Source: Pseudomonas alkylphenolica (GTDB taxonomy: Bacteria > Pseudomonadota > Gammaproteobacteria > Pseudomonadales > Pseudomonadaceae). Taken from it: 64,000 nt of DNA. A program made the position numbers and the translations under genes. The notes under the pieces are model-generated. The model searched no databases, had not been told where the DNA came from, and saw nothing but the letters and a program-made list of their open reading frames with translations. Below are positions 26,936 to 35,921 of this stretch, piece after piece. Within the stretch, counting starts at the first letter, position 1; the number at the start of each line of letters is the position of its first letter. The stretch spans positions 31,863 to 95,862 of the forward strand of contig NZ_JADUCM010000021.1 in assembly GCF_016009175.1 (NCBI RefSeq), given 5' to 3'.

Positions 26936-27805
26936 ATGTACGCCAGCCTGTGCAAGTACCTGCGCCCCATCCTGCTTGTCGTCGTTGCGCCCTTGCTGGT
27001 CGTAGCGTGCAACCGTATTGACCTGGCTTACCGCAACCTCGATGTGCTGGTGCCCTGGTCATTGAATGACTACCTGAGCATGAACCGCCAGCAAAAGACC
27101 TGGCTCAACCAACAGCTCAAACAGCAACTTGCCTGGCATTGCCGCACCCAGATGCCGGAATACCTGAACTGGATCGACGACGTGCGCCAGATGGTCGCCA
27201 ACAATCAGGTCACCGATCAACAACTGCAGTTGCGCACCCAGGAAGCCAAGCAGGCCATTGCCCAGGTGGCGGACCAGATCACCCCTTCTGCCGCACAGTT
27301 GTTGCGCGGGATGAACGATGAACAGGTGCGTGAAATGCGTGAAGCCTTTGCCAGCGACATCAACAAGCGCCAGGCCCGGTTCGTGAAAACGCCCCTGGAC
27401 GAGCAGGTCGAGGCACGTGCAGCGCGCATGGAGAAACGCCTGACCCCTTGGCTGGGAGAGCTTAGCGCACAACAGCAATCGCGCATCCAGGCCTGGTCGC
27501 AAGGGCTGGGCGAGCAGAACCGCCAGTGGATCGCCAACCGCGCAAACTGGCAGGCGCACTTCAGTGCAGCCATGGACCAACGCACCCGCGACAGCTTCGA
27601 GCCACGCCTGAAACAGTTACTCAAAGACCGTGAGAGCCTGTGGACTCCGGAATACCGCCAAGCCTATCAGCGGACCGAACAGCAGGCCCGCAGCCTGCTG
27701 GTCGACCTGATGAACCAGAGCAGCACGCAACAGCGCCAGCACCTGGAGCAGAAGCTGACCCAGGTGCGCAAAGACCTGAGTGAGCTCAAATGCCTGAAAG
27801 GCTGA
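26936..27805 (+). CDS. DUF6279 family lipoprotein
   Basis: 289 aa. A lipoprotein signal peptide ends in LLVVAC (lipobox Cys about residue 25), followed by DLAYRNLDVLVPWSLNDYLSM and then a long Gln/Arg-rich helical region likely to form coiled coils. The pattern matches the DUF6279 lipoproteins I recall from gammaproteobacteria. It probably sits in the outer membrane facing the periplasm; the function is unknown. AAGGA lies 6-10 bases before ATG 26936. Confidence 0.82.
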   Translation: MYASLCKYLRPILLVVVAPLLVVACNRIDLAYRNLDVLVPWSLNDYLSMNRQQKTWLNQQLKQQLAWHCRTQMPEYLNWIDDVRQMVANNQVTDQQLQLRTQEAKQAIAQVADQITPSAAQLLRGMNDEQVREMREAFASDINKRQARFVKTPLDEQVEARAARMEKRLTPWLGELSAQQQSRIQAWSQGLGEQNRQWIANRANWQAHFSAAMDQRTRDSFEPRLKQLLKDRESLWTPEYRQAYQRTEQQARSLLVDLMNQSSTQQRQHLEQKLTQVRKDLSELKCLKG

Positions 27806-27823
27806 AGGGCGTGCCCGCCAGGG

Positions 27824-29545
27824 TCAGCACTCCCGCGCTTTGCGCCGGTAGGGAAACACGTCGATGACCTTGCCTCCCCTGATCGCCTCCTGAAGGCCCT
27901 TCCAGTAATCGGCATCGTACAGTTCGCCATGCAACTGGCTGAACAGGCGGCGCTGGCCGAAATCCGCGAACAGAAACGGCGGGAACTCTTCCGGGAACAC
28001 GTCGTGCGGGCCGATCGAATACCACGGCTCGCCGGACATCTCATCCTCCGGGTACCGCGGTGGCGGGATATAGCGGAAGTTGACCTCGGTGAGAAAACAG
28101 ATCTCGTCGTAGTCATAGAACACCACCCGGCCGTGGCGGGTGACGCCAAAGTTCTTCAACAGCATGTCACCGGGGAAGATGTTTGCCGCCGCCAGTTGCT
28201 TGATGGCCAGACCGTAGTCTTCCAGGGCCTCGCGCACCTGGGCGTCGTTGGCGTGCTCCAGGTACAGGTTGAGCGGAGTCATCCGCCGCTCGGTCCAGCA
28301 GTGACGTACCAGCACGGTGTCGCCCTCCACCTGTACCGTCGACGGCGCCACTTCCAGCAGTTCCGCCAGGCACTCGGGTTCGAACTTGCTCAAGGGGAAG
28401 CGAAAGTCGGAAAACTCCTGGGTATCGGCCATGCGCCCTACCCGGTCGACGCTTTTCACCAAGCGGTATTTTTCGATGACCGTGGCCCGGTCGACGCTCT
28501 TTGACGGCGAGAAACGGTCCTTGATGATCTTGAACACCGTGTTGAAGCCCGGCAGGGTGAACACGCTCATGACCATGCCGCGTACACCCGGCGCCATGAT
28601 GAAGCGGTCGTCGGTACTGGCCAGGTGGTTGATCAGGGCACGGTAGAACTCGGATTTGCCGTGCTTGTAGAAGCCGATCGAAGTGTACAGCTCGGCTATG
28701 TGCTTGCCCGGCAGAATGCGCTTGAGAAAGCTGACAAAGTCGGCCGGCACCGGTACATCGACCATGAAATAGGAACGGGTAAAGGAAAAGATGATCGACA
28801 CCTCGGCTTCGTCGGTGATCAGCGCGTCGATCTCGATGCCGTGGCCTTCGCGGTGCAGTAAAGGGATCACCAGCGGCCACTGTTCATCCTGGGTGTACAG
28901 GCGACCAACCAGGTAGGCGCCTTTGTTGCGGTACAACACCGGGGTAAACAGCTCCACGGCCAGCGCGGGGTCCTTGCACACCCAGTCCGGCAGGTTCTCG
29001 CGCAGTTGCCCTTCAAGCCTGGCCAGGTCCCCTTCAAGGTCGCCGTAGGCCACGTCGAAGCAATAATCGGCGAACACTTGCGCCAGTACGCTGGCCAGGC
29101 CGCCCTGTGGCCGGTAGGTGCGCGTCTGCGCTGCGCGCTCGTGGCTGCGCAGCGACGGCCGGGTGGTATGGATGAACATGCAGCCGTCGCTGATCAGGTC
29201 GTGGCTGAACAGGCTGCAGAAAATAGAGTTGTACCAGGTCTCGGAGAGTTCATCGTCCAGGCGCGGGTCGATCAGCCCGATGTACGCACTCTTTACCAGT
29301 GGCCACTGCGCCACCTCGAGCAATACCTCGGCCTCGAACGCCTGATGCAACCAGGCGCTGACCTCGCTGACCTTTTCCTCATAAAGGTTGATGCGTGCCG
29401 CCGATGCACTCTGGATCTGCTGCCACTGAGCCTGCTCGAAACGGGCGCGGGCGCCTATGGTGATCTGGCGAAAATGCTCACGGTAATCGTCGAAGCCATC
29501 GAGGATCATCCGGGCGATAGCGGCGGCCGGCCAGTGCTGGGGCAT
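27824..29545 (-). CDS. aceK: Isocitrate dehydrogenase kinase/phosphatase
   Basis: Bifunctional enzyme that phosphorylates and dephosphorylates isocitrate dehydrogenase, steering carbon between the TCA cycle and the glyoxylate shunt. 573 aa, normal AceK length. The nucleotide-binding loop MAPGVRGMVMSVFTLPGF, the kinase-like core DRVGRMADTQEFSDFRFP and GVTRHGRVVFYDYDEICFLTEVNFR are present. As usual in Pseudomonas it stands alone rather than next to aceA/aceB. Confidence 0.96.
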   Translation of the reverse strand: MPQHWPAAAIARMILDGFDDYREHFRQITIGARARFEQAQWQQIQSASAARINLYEEKVSEVSAWLHQAFEAEVLLEVAQWPLVKSAYIGLIDPRLDDELSETWYNSIFCSLFSHDLISDGCMFIHTTRPSLRSHERAAQTRTYRPQGGLASVLAQVFADYCFDVAYGDLEGDLARLEGQLRENLPDWVCKDPALAVELFTPVLYRNKGAYLVGRLYTQDEQWPLVIPLLHREGHGIEIDALITDEAEVSIIFSFTRSYFMVDVPVPADFVSFLKRILPGKHIAELYTSIGFYKHGKSEFYRALINHLASTDDRFIMAPGVRGMVMSVFTLPGFNTVFKIIKDRFSPSKSVDRATVIEKYRLVKSVDRVGRMADTQEFSDFRFPLSKFEPECLAELLEVAPSTVQVEGDTVLVRHCWTERRMTPLNLYLEHANDAQVREALEDYGLAIKQLAAANIFPGDMLLKNFGVTRHGRVVFYDYDEICFLTEVNFRYIPPPRYPEDEMSGEPWYSIGPHDVFPEEFPPFLFADFGQRRLFSQLHGELYDADYWKGLQEAIRGGKVIDVFPYRRKAREC

Positions 29546-29729
29546 ACATCAGACCTCTGCGGGAATGTCGAAGCCTGAGCTTAGCCAGTCGCCGCAGGCA
29601 GGGAAAGCCTGGTGGTGCGGGTGTATCGGCCAAACTCACCGCCCGGGAATTCCAGCGCAAGAAAGGGAGCGAGCCACCGGCAGGTTCAGCGTAAACTCGC
29701 GCCCCTGTCCAAAGGACCCGGAGATTCCA

Positions 29730-30632
29730 ATGAGCCCCATCGCCATCACCCGCCTGTTAGTGCTTGCTGCCGTCTGGGGGGCGAGCTTTCTGTTCATGCG
29801 CATTATCGCCCCGGTGCTCGGCACGCTGCCCACGGCCTTCTTCCGGGTATCGATCGCCTGCCTTGGCCTGCTGGTGATCCTGGCCCTGCTGCGAGTGCGC
29901 TGGGACTTCAACGGCAAGCTCAAGGCCTGCCTGGTGCTGGGCATGATCAACTCGGGGATACCCGCCACCCTGTATTCGGTCGCAGCCCAGGTACTGCCAG
30001 CCGGTTACTCGGCGATCTTCAACGCCACCACACCGCTGATGGGCGTGTTGATTGGCGTGCTGTTCTTCCGTGAGCCGATGACCGCGAGCAAGCTCGGGGG
30101 TATTTTCCTCGGCCTGTTCGGGGTCGGCATTCTCAGCGGTGCGGGGCCGGTGGCGTTTGACCTGCAGTTGCTGCAAGGCGCCCTGTCGTGCCTGGCGGCG
30201 ACCACCTGTTACGGCTTTGCCGGCTTTCTTGCACGGCGCTGGCTCGACCAGCAAGGCGGCCTCGATAGCCGGCTGTCGGCGCTGGGCAGCATGATGGGTG
30301 CGACCTTGCTGCTGCTGCCGCTGTTCGGCTACAGCGTACTCACGCAACCACCGGCCAGCTGGGGTGGCTGGGATGTGTGGCTGTCACTGCTGGGCCTGGG
30401 CCTGGTGTGCACCGCGTTTGCCTACATTCTGTACTTCCGCCTGCTCAGCGAGATCGGCCCGGTCAAGGCCAGCACCGTGACCTTCATGATCCCCGCCTTC
30501 GGCGTACTCTGGGGAGCCTGGTTGCTGGACGAGCCGCTGTCGATGGCGCACCTGTATGGCGGGGTGTTGATTGCAGTGGCGCTGTGGCTGGTGCTCAAGC
30601 CTGCGACGGTCGGCAAACCGGTTCGCGCCTGA
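29730..30632 (+). CDS. EamA-family DMT transporter
   Basis: 300 aa with ten hydrophobic segments forming two EamA repeats. The repeat ends show the expected LFFREPMTASKLGGIFLGLFGVGIL and AWLLDEPLSMAHLYGGVLIAVALWL. Probable metabolite exporter; substrate not predictable. I start at ATG 29730, with GGAG 7 bases upstream; the longer frame adds 55 residues of polar, non-membrane sequence. Confidence 0.88.
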   Translation: MSPIAITRLLVLAAVWGASFLFMRIIAPVLGTLPTAFFRVSIACLGLLVILALLRVRWDFNGKLKACLVLGMINSGIPATLYSVAAQVLPAGYSAIFNATTPLMGVLIGVLFFREPMTASKLGGIFLGLFGVGILSGAGPVAFDLQLLQGALSCLAATTCYGFAGFLARRWLDQQGGLDSRLSALGSMMGATLLLLPLFGYSVLTQPPASWGGWDVWLSLLGLGLVCTAFAYILYFRLLSEIGPVKASTVTFMIPAFGVLWGAWLLDEPLSMAHLYGGVLIAVALWLVLKPATVGKPVRA

Positions 30633-30666
30633 CTCTTTCACTATAACGACCGCTTCGCGTAAACCC

Positions 30667-30718
30667 GCTCCCACAGGTCCAGCAGAGATTCTGAAAACTG
30701 TGATGAACCTGTGGGAGC
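30667..30718. repeat. Inverted repeat GCTCCCACAGGT / ACCTGTGGGAGC
   Basis: Perfect 12-base arms at 30667-30678 and 30707-30718, of the kind dispersed in Pseudomonas intergenic DNA, followed by REP-like sequence (GGCGAAGCCTGCGATC). It may also help terminate the EamA transcript. Confidence 0.7.
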
Positions 30719-30765
30719 TGGCGAAGCCTGCGATCGAGCGCGCAGCGGTCGCGCTGTTCAGCCCA

Positions 30766-30787
30766 CTGGTTTCACCTGTGAAACCAG
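30766..30787. terminator. Perfect hairpin with 10-base stem
   Basis: CTGGTTTCAC, two-base loop CT, GTGAAACCAG. It lies between the EamA gene and the catabolic operon promoter and could insulate the two; no T-run is present. Confidence 0.5.
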
Positions 30788-30868
30788 CCCCGCTCTTGCG
30801 TTACCGAAAAAAGCCCCTTTTCCTCGCATCAGCAATTGCCACGCGCAGTTGTTGTGCAAATTCGTGCC

Positions 30869-30899
30869 ATATAGAAAACCTTGTTTCATATATAAAACA
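30869..30899 (+). promoter_or_regulatory. Upstream dyad element of catabolic operon
   Basis: Two overlapping dyads: ATATAGAAAAC/GTTTCATATAT (30869-30879 and 30883-30893, 9 of 11 positions) and TGTTT-8-AAACA (30882-30899). The segment 30880-30896 reappears with one change at 46847-46863 before the porin gene. A regulator-binding site is likely; whether for the operon's IclR protein or an enhancer-binding activator is open. Confidence 0.6.
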
Positions 30900-30973
30900 T
30901 AACGGTTTTCACCTTAATCCAATAACTCATTAATAAATAAGCATTTTTTAAATAAAACAGTGCTTTTAAACAT

Positions 30974-30990
30974 TTGGCATTGTTCATGCA
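30974..30990 (+). promoter_or_regulatory. Candidate sigma-54 promoter of catabolic operon
   Basis: TTGGCATTGTTCATGCA keeps the invariant GG-10-GC spacing of -24/-12 promoters and 12 of 17 bases with the porin promoter candidate at 46911. It departs from the consensus at the C and G after TGGCA and at one T before TGC. It lies 45 bases before the first start codon. Confidence 0.5.
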
Positions 30991-31003
30991 CTAAACCGCG
31001 TAT

Positions 31004-31016
31004 CACCTATAAAACA
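31004..31016 (+). promoter_or_regulatory. Shared 13-base element CACCTATAAAACA
   Basis: Identical 13 bases are present at 46963-46975 before the porin gene. It lies downstream of the -12 candidate, so in the leader or overlapping the start of transcription; a repressor operator would fit. Confidence 0.55.
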
Positions 31017-31034
31017 GACCAGAGAGCTTCCCCA

Positions 31035-31886
31035 ATGGCTGTGAAAGAGATGTACGCAATCGCCCCCCAATGGAATACCCCACACTCCAGGGAAGACCTG
31101 GAGCCGACCGAAATCGAATTTCGCAATGTCGGCAAATGCTTCCCGGCCAAGGGCAAGTCCGAGGCCCCCTTTGCCATTCGCGAGGTGAACTTCAAGATTC
31201 GTCGCGGAGAGGTGGTGTCGATCATCGGCCCATCCGGTTGCGGCAAAAGCACCATCCTCAACATGGGCTCCGGTCTCTACCGTCCCAGCGAAGGCGAAGT
31301 CTTCGTCGGCGGTGAAGCGGTGGTCGGCCCGGTGCGCAAGGTCGCCTTCATGCTGCAGAAGGACCTGCTGATGCCCTGGCGCAGCATTCGCCGCAACGTA
31401 GAGCTGGGCCTGGAGATCCAGGGCATGCCCGCCGCCAAGCGCCAGCCGATTGCCGAAGATCTGCTCAACCGCTGCCACCTGCAAGGCTTTGCCGACCATT
31501 ACCCGTTCCAGCTGTCGGGTGGCATGCGCCAGCGGGCCGCCCTGGCCCGGACCCTGGCCATTGACCCGCAGGTGCTGTTCCTCGACGAGCCATTCTCGGC
31601 CCTCGATGCGCAAACCAAGATGATCCTGCAACAGGATCTGGCGCGGATGTTGTTCGAAGAAAAGAAGACCGCGCTGTTCATCACCCATGACCTGGTCGAG
31701 GCCATTGCCATGTCCGACCGCCTGCTGGTCATGAGCGCCCGCCCCGGCACCATCATCGAAGAAATCACCGTCGACCTGCCGTTTCGCGATAACCCGCTGG
31801 AGCGCCGCAAGCTGCCGGAAATCGGCCCGCTGGCGGGGCGCCTGATGGAACTGCTGAAAGTCGGCGAAGACACCGAACTGCATTGA
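31035..31886 (+). CDS. ABC transporter ATP-binding protein (sulfonate/nitrate/taurine type)
   Basis: 283 aa cytoplasmic ATPase. Walker A GPSGCGKST is at residues 65-73; the Q-loop is in FMLQKDLLMPW, the signature is LSGGMRQR, Walker B VLFLDEPFSALD and the switch histidine FITHD. It is closest to the SsuB/TauB/NrtD class, whose importers carry small anionic or aromatic compounds. I start at ATG 31035 with GAGAG upstream; the longer frame runs back into the promoter. It is the first gene of the 31.0-46.7 kb operon, followed by its binding protein and permease. Confidence 0.9.
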   Translation: MAVKEMYAIAPQWNTPHSREDLEPTEIEFRNVGKCFPAKGKSEAPFAIREVNFKIRRGEVVSIIGPSGCGKSTILNMGSGLYRPSEGEVFVGGEAVVGPVRKVAFMLQKDLLMPWRSIRRNVELGLEIQGMPAAKRQPIAEDLLNRCHLQGFADHYPFQLSGGMRQRAALARTLAIDPQVLFLDEPFSALDAQTKMILQQDLARMLFEEKKTALFITHDLVEAIAMSDRLLVMSARPGTIIEEITVDLPFRDNPLERRKLPEIGPLAGRLMELLKVGEDTELH

Positions 31887-31924
31887 TCAACGCCTCACGG
31901 CCATCAACCGATTCAGGAGTACGC

Positions 31925-32923
31925 ATGTTCAAGTCCCTGCAACGCCTTGCGCAGACTTCGGTCATCGCCCTGGGCCTTGGCCTGGCGCTCAACGCCCAGG
32001 CAGAACCGACCAAGGTCACCTACCTGCTGCCCGCGCCGCCCAACTCGCCGGCCTTCGCGCCGTGGATCATTGCCAAGGAAAAGGGCTACTACAGTGCCAG
32101 GGACCTGGACCTGACCTTCATCGCCGCCACGGGCGGCGTCGATGTCGCCAAGCAGATCGGCGCCGGCAACGCCCTGCTTGGCGGTGCCATCGGCGACACC
32201 CCGATCGTGGTCCGTGCCAACGGCATTCCGGTGCGCGCGGTGGCAGTGCTCGGCGCCGGTGGGGTGACCATGGTCGCGACCAATGCCGCAGAAAACATCC
32301 AGTCGATCAAGGACCTCAAGGGCAAGACCCTGACGGTGATGTCCTACTCCGACACCACCTACTACGCCCTGCTCGCCTCGTTGCGCAAAGCCGGCCTGAG
32401 CAAGACCGACGTCGACATCCAGGCCGCCGGCCCCTCGGGCGTCTGGCAGCTGTTTTCGGCCAACAAGGCCCAGGCCATGGCTGGCGTTCCGGACTGGGTG
32501 GTCAACGCCGAAGAGGCCGGGCTGAAGATCAACCTGATCCCCCAGGCCGAGATCTTCGAGAGCATGGCCCAGGCAATCCTCGCCTCTGACGACGCCATCA
32601 AGCACCAACCGCAGATCGTTGGCGGCGTGGTCCAGGCCACCCTGCAGGGCATGCGCGACATCATCCAGGACCCCAAGGCCGCCGCCGTCACCTTTGCCAA
32701 AGCCGTACCGGCCTATGCCGGCAAGGAAGCTGCGCTGGAGAAAACCTTCCGCCTGTACGTCGAGCATGTCTACGCCAACCAGTCCGTGCTCGGCCAGATC
32801 GACCCGGCGCGCCTCGAAGCGGTCCGCAAGTTCTACGTCAGCGAAGGCATCGTCGCCAAGGAGCCCAGGCTCGACGAGCTCTACAGCAACCAGTTCATCG
32901 AAACCACCACGGCCGCGCAATAA
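31925..32923 (+). CDS. ABC transporter substrate-binding protein (NMT1/SsuA-like)
   Basis: 332 aa periplasmic binding protein. A Sec signal peptide (residues 1-26, ending ALNAQA) precedes the mature domain. The family patterns PAFAPWIIAKEKGYY, GGVDVAKQIGAGNALLGGAIGD and DLKGKTLTVMSYSDTTYYALL are visible. This NMT1-type group binds sulfonates, pyrimidine precursors, aromatic acids and others, so the ligand is not fixed by family. CAGGAG lies 6 bases before ATG 31925; the longer frame overlaps the ATPase gene. Confidence 0.9.
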   Translation: MFKSLQRLAQTSVIALGLGLALNAQAEPTKVTYLLPAPPNSPAFAPWIIAKEKGYYSARDLDLTFIAATGGVDVAKQIGAGNALLGGAIGDTPIVVRANGIPVRAVAVLGAGGVTMVATNAAENIQSIKDLKGKTLTVMSYSDTTYYALLASLRKAGLSKTDVDIQAAGPSGVWQLFSANKAQAMAGVPDWVVNAEEAGLKINLIPQAEIFESMAQAILASDDAIKHQPQIVGGVVQATLQGMRDIIQDPKAAAVTFAKAVPAYAGKEAALEKTFRLYVEHVYANQSVLGQIDPARLEAVRKFYVSEGIVAKEPRLDELYSNQFIETTTAAQ

Positions 32924-32952
32924 GCCTGGATGCATAACAAGGTATTAGCCCG

Positions 32953-33729
32953 ATGAGAAACCTCAACACCTCCGTGCTCGGCAGCGTTGCCCTGCTGTTC
33001 CTGTTCCTGTTGCTCTGGCAGTGGGGACCCGGCCTGCTTGGCATGCCCGAATTCGTCATGCCGCAGCTGAGCCGCGTGGCGCAGGAAAGCGTGGTCATGT
33101 GGCAGTCCAGCAGCCTGCTGCAACACACCCTGATCACCGCCTTCGAGATCATCGTCGGCTTCGGCCTGGGCGCCCTGCTCGGCGTCGCCATCGGTGTATC
33201 GCTGGGCCTGTCGCCCTCGGCCGAAGCCATGCTCTCACCGTACATCCTGGCCCTGCAAATCGCGCCGAAAGTCGCCTTCGCACCGCTGTTCGTGATGTGG
33301 CTGGGCTACACCATCTACCCGAAGATCCTCATCGCCATCCTCATCGTGTTCTTCCCGGTGATGATCAACGTGCTCTCGGCGATCCGCACCGTAGACCCGG
33401 ACATGATCAACCTGGTGCGCACCATGAACGCCAGCCGCTGGCAGATCTTCCGCCTGGTGGAGTTCCCTTCGGCCATGGCCGCGCTGTTCTCCGGCCTGCG
33501 CATTGCTTCGACCCTGGCTGTGATTGGCGTCACCGTCGGTGAACTGGTCGGCGGCAACCAGGGCCTGGGCTTCCTGCTCGTCGATGCCGAAGGCCAGGGC
33601 AACACCGCCGGGGTCTTCGTCGCCATCGTCATGCTTACCCTGATCGGCGTGCTGGCCTATGGCGCGGTGGTCTGGGCGGAAAAACGCGTACTGCACTACC
33701 TGCCCAAAGCCATGCTGAGTACCCAATGA
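32953..33729 (+). CDS. ABC transporter permease (SsuC/TauC-like)
   Basis: 258 aa, six hydrophobic segments. The EAA-loop is recognisable near residue 155 (RTMNASRWQIFRLVEFPSAMAALFSGLRIAS), the contact site for the ATPase. It completes the ABC importer. Its TGA overlaps the ATGATG of the following SDR gene, so translation is coupled. Confidence 0.92.
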   Translation: MRNLNTSVLGSVALLFLFLLLWQWGPGLLGMPEFVMPQLSRVAQESVVMWQSSSLLQHTLITAFEIIVGFGLGALLGVAIGVSLGLSPSAEAMLSPYILALQIAPKVAFAPLFVMWLGYTIYPKILIAILIVFFPVMINVLSAIRTVDPDMINLVRTMNASRWQIFRLVEFPSAMAALFSGLRIASTLAVIGVTVGELVGGNQGLGFLLVDAEGQGNTAGVFVAIVMLTLIGVLAYGAVVWAEKRVLHYLPKAMLSTQ

Positions 33730-34493
33730 TGAGCGCATTCAAGAACCTGCTTGAAGGCCGCCGCGTGCTGGTCACCGGTGGCGCCCGCGGCCTGGGTTAC
33801 GCCTTCGCCCAGGCCATCGGCCAGGCCGGCGCCCGGGTGGTTATCGCCGACATTCTGGCCGAGCGTGTGCAGCAAGCAGCCTGCGAACTGCGCGAGCAAG
33901 GCCTGCAAGTCACCGGCGTGACTGTCGACCTGGGAAACCCCGATTCGATCACCGCCTGCGTGGTCGACGCCGTCGCCGCGCTCGGTGGCCTGGATGGTCT
34001 GGTCAACAACGCCTCGATCACCAACTCCGGCGGCAAGACCTGCGAGCAACTGGACATCGACACCTGGGACCAGGTCATGCAGGTCAACGTCCGCGGTACC
34101 TGGCTGATGACCCGCGCCTGCCTGCCGGCCCTGCGCGCCAGCGGCAAGGGGGCGGTGATCAACCTGGCCTCCGACACCCCGCTGTGGGGCGCACCGAACC
34201 TGCTCGCCTACGTCGCCAGCAAGGGCGCGATCATCGCCATGACCCGCAGCCTGGCCCGCGAACTGGGCGGCGACAACATCACCGTCAACGCCATCGCCCC
34301 CGGCCTGGTGCTGGTGGAGGCCACGGCCTATGTGCCCGAGGCACGCCATCGCCTGTACACCGAACAACGGGCGATTCAACGCCCACAACTGCCAGAAGAC
34401 GTCAGCGGCGCCGTGCTGTTCGCCCTGTCCGACCTGTCGCGTTTCATCACTGGACAAACCCTGCCGGTCAACGGCGGGTTCGTCATGCCTTGA
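33726..34493 (+). CDS. SDR oxidoreductase 1 (3-oxoacyl reductase-like)
   Basis: 255 aa classical short-chain dehydrogenase. The cofactor motif TGGARGLG is at 17-24, with DLGNPDS and VNNAS following. The catalytic set is complete: Ser in NLASD, then AYVASK with Tyr and Lys. The C-terminal INGGF-type end (LPVNGGFVMP) is present. It probably oxidises or reduces a hydroxy intermediate, such as a cis-diol formed by the Rieske oxygenase later in the operon. A second SDR at 36747 lacks the catalytic pair. Confidence 0.88.
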   Translation: MMSAFKNLLEGRRVLVTGGARGLGYAFAQAIGQAGARVVIADILAERVQQAACELREQGLQVTGVTVDLGNPDSITACVVDAVAALGGLDGLVNNASITNSGGKTCEQLDIDTWDQVMQVNVRGTWLMTRACLPALRASGKGAVINLASDTPLWGAPNLLAYVASKGAIIAMTRSLARELGGDNITVNAIAPGLVLVEATAYVPEARHRLYTEQRAIQRPQLPEDVSGAVLFALSDLSRFITGQTLPVNGGFVMP

Positions 34494-34507
34494 GCAAGGA
34501 GAACACC

Positions 34508-35047
34508 ATGACCGACCTTTCCGTACAACACGACGCACCGAAGACCTGGGAGCAACCTGCAGGCTCGGACCTGGCTGGCTGGATGCAAACCCGCATCGCC
34601 CGTTATGAAACCCGCAAGTACGACTGGGACGCGCTGAAGTTCCAGGCCGACTACGACCCCAAGTTCCGCCGTGCGCAAATGCGTTACGTCGGCACCGGCG
34701 GTACCGGGGTCAACAGCGACATGAACACCATTCCTTCGGAAAACTTCACCTTCTCGACCATGGTCATACCGGCCGGCCATGAAGGTCCGCCGCACATTCA
34801 CACCGACGTCGAGGAAGTGTTCTTCGTGCTGCGTGGCAAGCTCAAGGTGATCATCGAGAAAGACGGCGAGCGCTTCGAAACCGTGCTCACCGACCGCGAC
34901 CTGATTTCCGTGCCGCCAGGCGTGTACCGCGAAGAAATCAACATCGGCGATGAAGACGCGCTGATGTGCGTGATGCTCGGCGCGAAGAAGCCGGTTACGC
35001 CAACGTATCCGCCAGCGCACCCGCTGGCCTCGATCAAGCGCGGGTAA
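34508..35047 (+). CDS. Cupin-domain protein
   Basis: 179 aa. The cupin metal-binding motif 1 is visible as GHEGPPHIHTDVEEVFFVLRGKLKV (histidines and glutamate in HIHx4E spacing); motif 2 is weak (DLISVPPGVYREEIN). The N-terminal 90 residues are helical and not assigned. It could be an isomerase, a dioxygenase or a storage fold; within this operon an oxygenase or isomerase role on a ring-cleavage product is plausible. AAGGAG lies 6 bases before ATG 34508, in the gap after SDR1. Confidence 0.82.
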   Translation: MTDLSVQHDAPKTWEQPAGSDLAGWMQTRIARYETRKYDWDALKFQADYDPKFRRAQMRYVGTGGTGVNSDMNTIPSENFTFSTMVIPAGHEGPPHIHTDVEEVFFVLRGKLKVIIEKDGERFETVLTDRDLISVPPGVYREEINIGDEDALMCVMLGAKKPVTPTYPPAHPLASIKRG

Positions 35048-35051
35048 GGCC

Positions 35052-35921
35052 ATGTTGCACGCCACCGACAACACGACCCTCGCCCTGCAAGCGCAACTTG
35101 AGCAGGCCTTCGCGCTGCGCCTGGTGCACCTGCCGGGCAGCACCCAGGCGATCCGTGAAGCAGGCCGTGGCCCGGCCATCGTGCTGCTGCACGGCATTGG
35201 CTCGGGCGCAGCGTCCTGGTTGCAGGTGGCCGTGCAACTGAGCGCCAGCGCGCGGGTGATTGCCTGGGATGCACCGGGGTACGGCCAGTCCAGCCCGTTG
35301 CCGATGCCGGCGCCGAAGGCCGCGGACTATGCCTGTCGCCTGCTGCAACTGCTCGATGCCCTGCAGATCGAGTGCTGTGTGCTGGTTGGCCACTCGCTCG
35401 GCGCCCTGACGGCGGCAGCACTGGGCAGCAGCGCCGGGCAGCGGGTCAGTCGCCTTGTGCTGCTCAGCCCCGCCCGCGGTTATGGCGACCCGGCCCGCGC
35501 CGCACAGGCCGCGCAAGTGCGCTGCAAACGCCTGCAGGCACTGGAGCAACTGGGCATCGCCACCATGGCCAGCCAGCGCAGCGCCCACATGCTCTCGCCA
35601 GCGGCCGGCGTCGAGGCCCGTGCCTGGGTGCAATGGAACATGGCGCGGCTGATTCCCCAGGGCTATCGCCAGGCCATCGAACTGCTGTGTGGCGACGACC
35701 TGTTGCGCTACGCCGACCTTGGCATGCCTTGCCAGGTGTATTGCGGCGCCGCCGACAGCATCACCCCGCCGCAGGATTGCCAGGCCCTGGCCGAAACCCT
35801 CGGCGCACCGTTTGAACTGATTGCCGGGGCTGGTCATGCCAGCCCGATCGAACAACCCGAGGCCGTGGCAACCCTGCTTGCCCAGACCCTCGACGCCTCT
35901 CTGACAGGTACTGCGCTATGA
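35052..35921 (+). CDS. Alpha/beta hydrolase (meta-cleavage hydrolase-like)
   Basis: 289 aa. LLHGIGSGAASW forms the oxyanion hole, VGHSLGA the nucleophile elbow, GAADSITPP carries the acid and GAGHASPIEQP the histidine. The spacing is like C-C bond hydrolases of aromatic pathways (MhpC/BphD) and related esterases. An extradiol dioxygenase is encoded in the same operon, so hydrolysis of its ring-opened product is a reasonable role, not proven. The stop overlaps the IclR start (ATGA). Confidence 0.86.
   Translation: MLHATDNTTLALQAQLEQAFALRLVHLPGSTQAIREAGRGPAIVLLHGIGSGAASWLQVAVQLSASARVIAWDAPGYGQSSPLPMPAPKAADYACRLLQLLDALQIECCVLVGHSLGALTAAALGSSAGQRVSRLVLLSPARGYGDPARAAQAAQVRCKRLQALEQLGIATMASQRSAHMLSPAAGVEARAWVQWNMARLIPQGYRQAIELLCGDDLLRYADLGMPCQVYCGAADSITPPQDCQALAETLGAPFELIAGAGHASPIEQPEAVATLLAQTLDASLTGTAL

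Larger units (their letters stand above)
30633..31034. other. Intergenic region upstream of the catabolic operon
   Basis: 402 bases in two parts. 30640-30790 is GC-rich and repeat-like (REP-type inverted repeats). 30838-31034 is strongly AT-rich and unlike the surroundings, holding the operon promoter elements listed separately. ORFs drawn across it look spurious. Confidence 0.7.

Noticed and set aside
30571..30933. ORF across the operon's upstream region
   Set aside because: It starts within the EamA gene and reads through REP-like repeats; no ribosome site and no domain.
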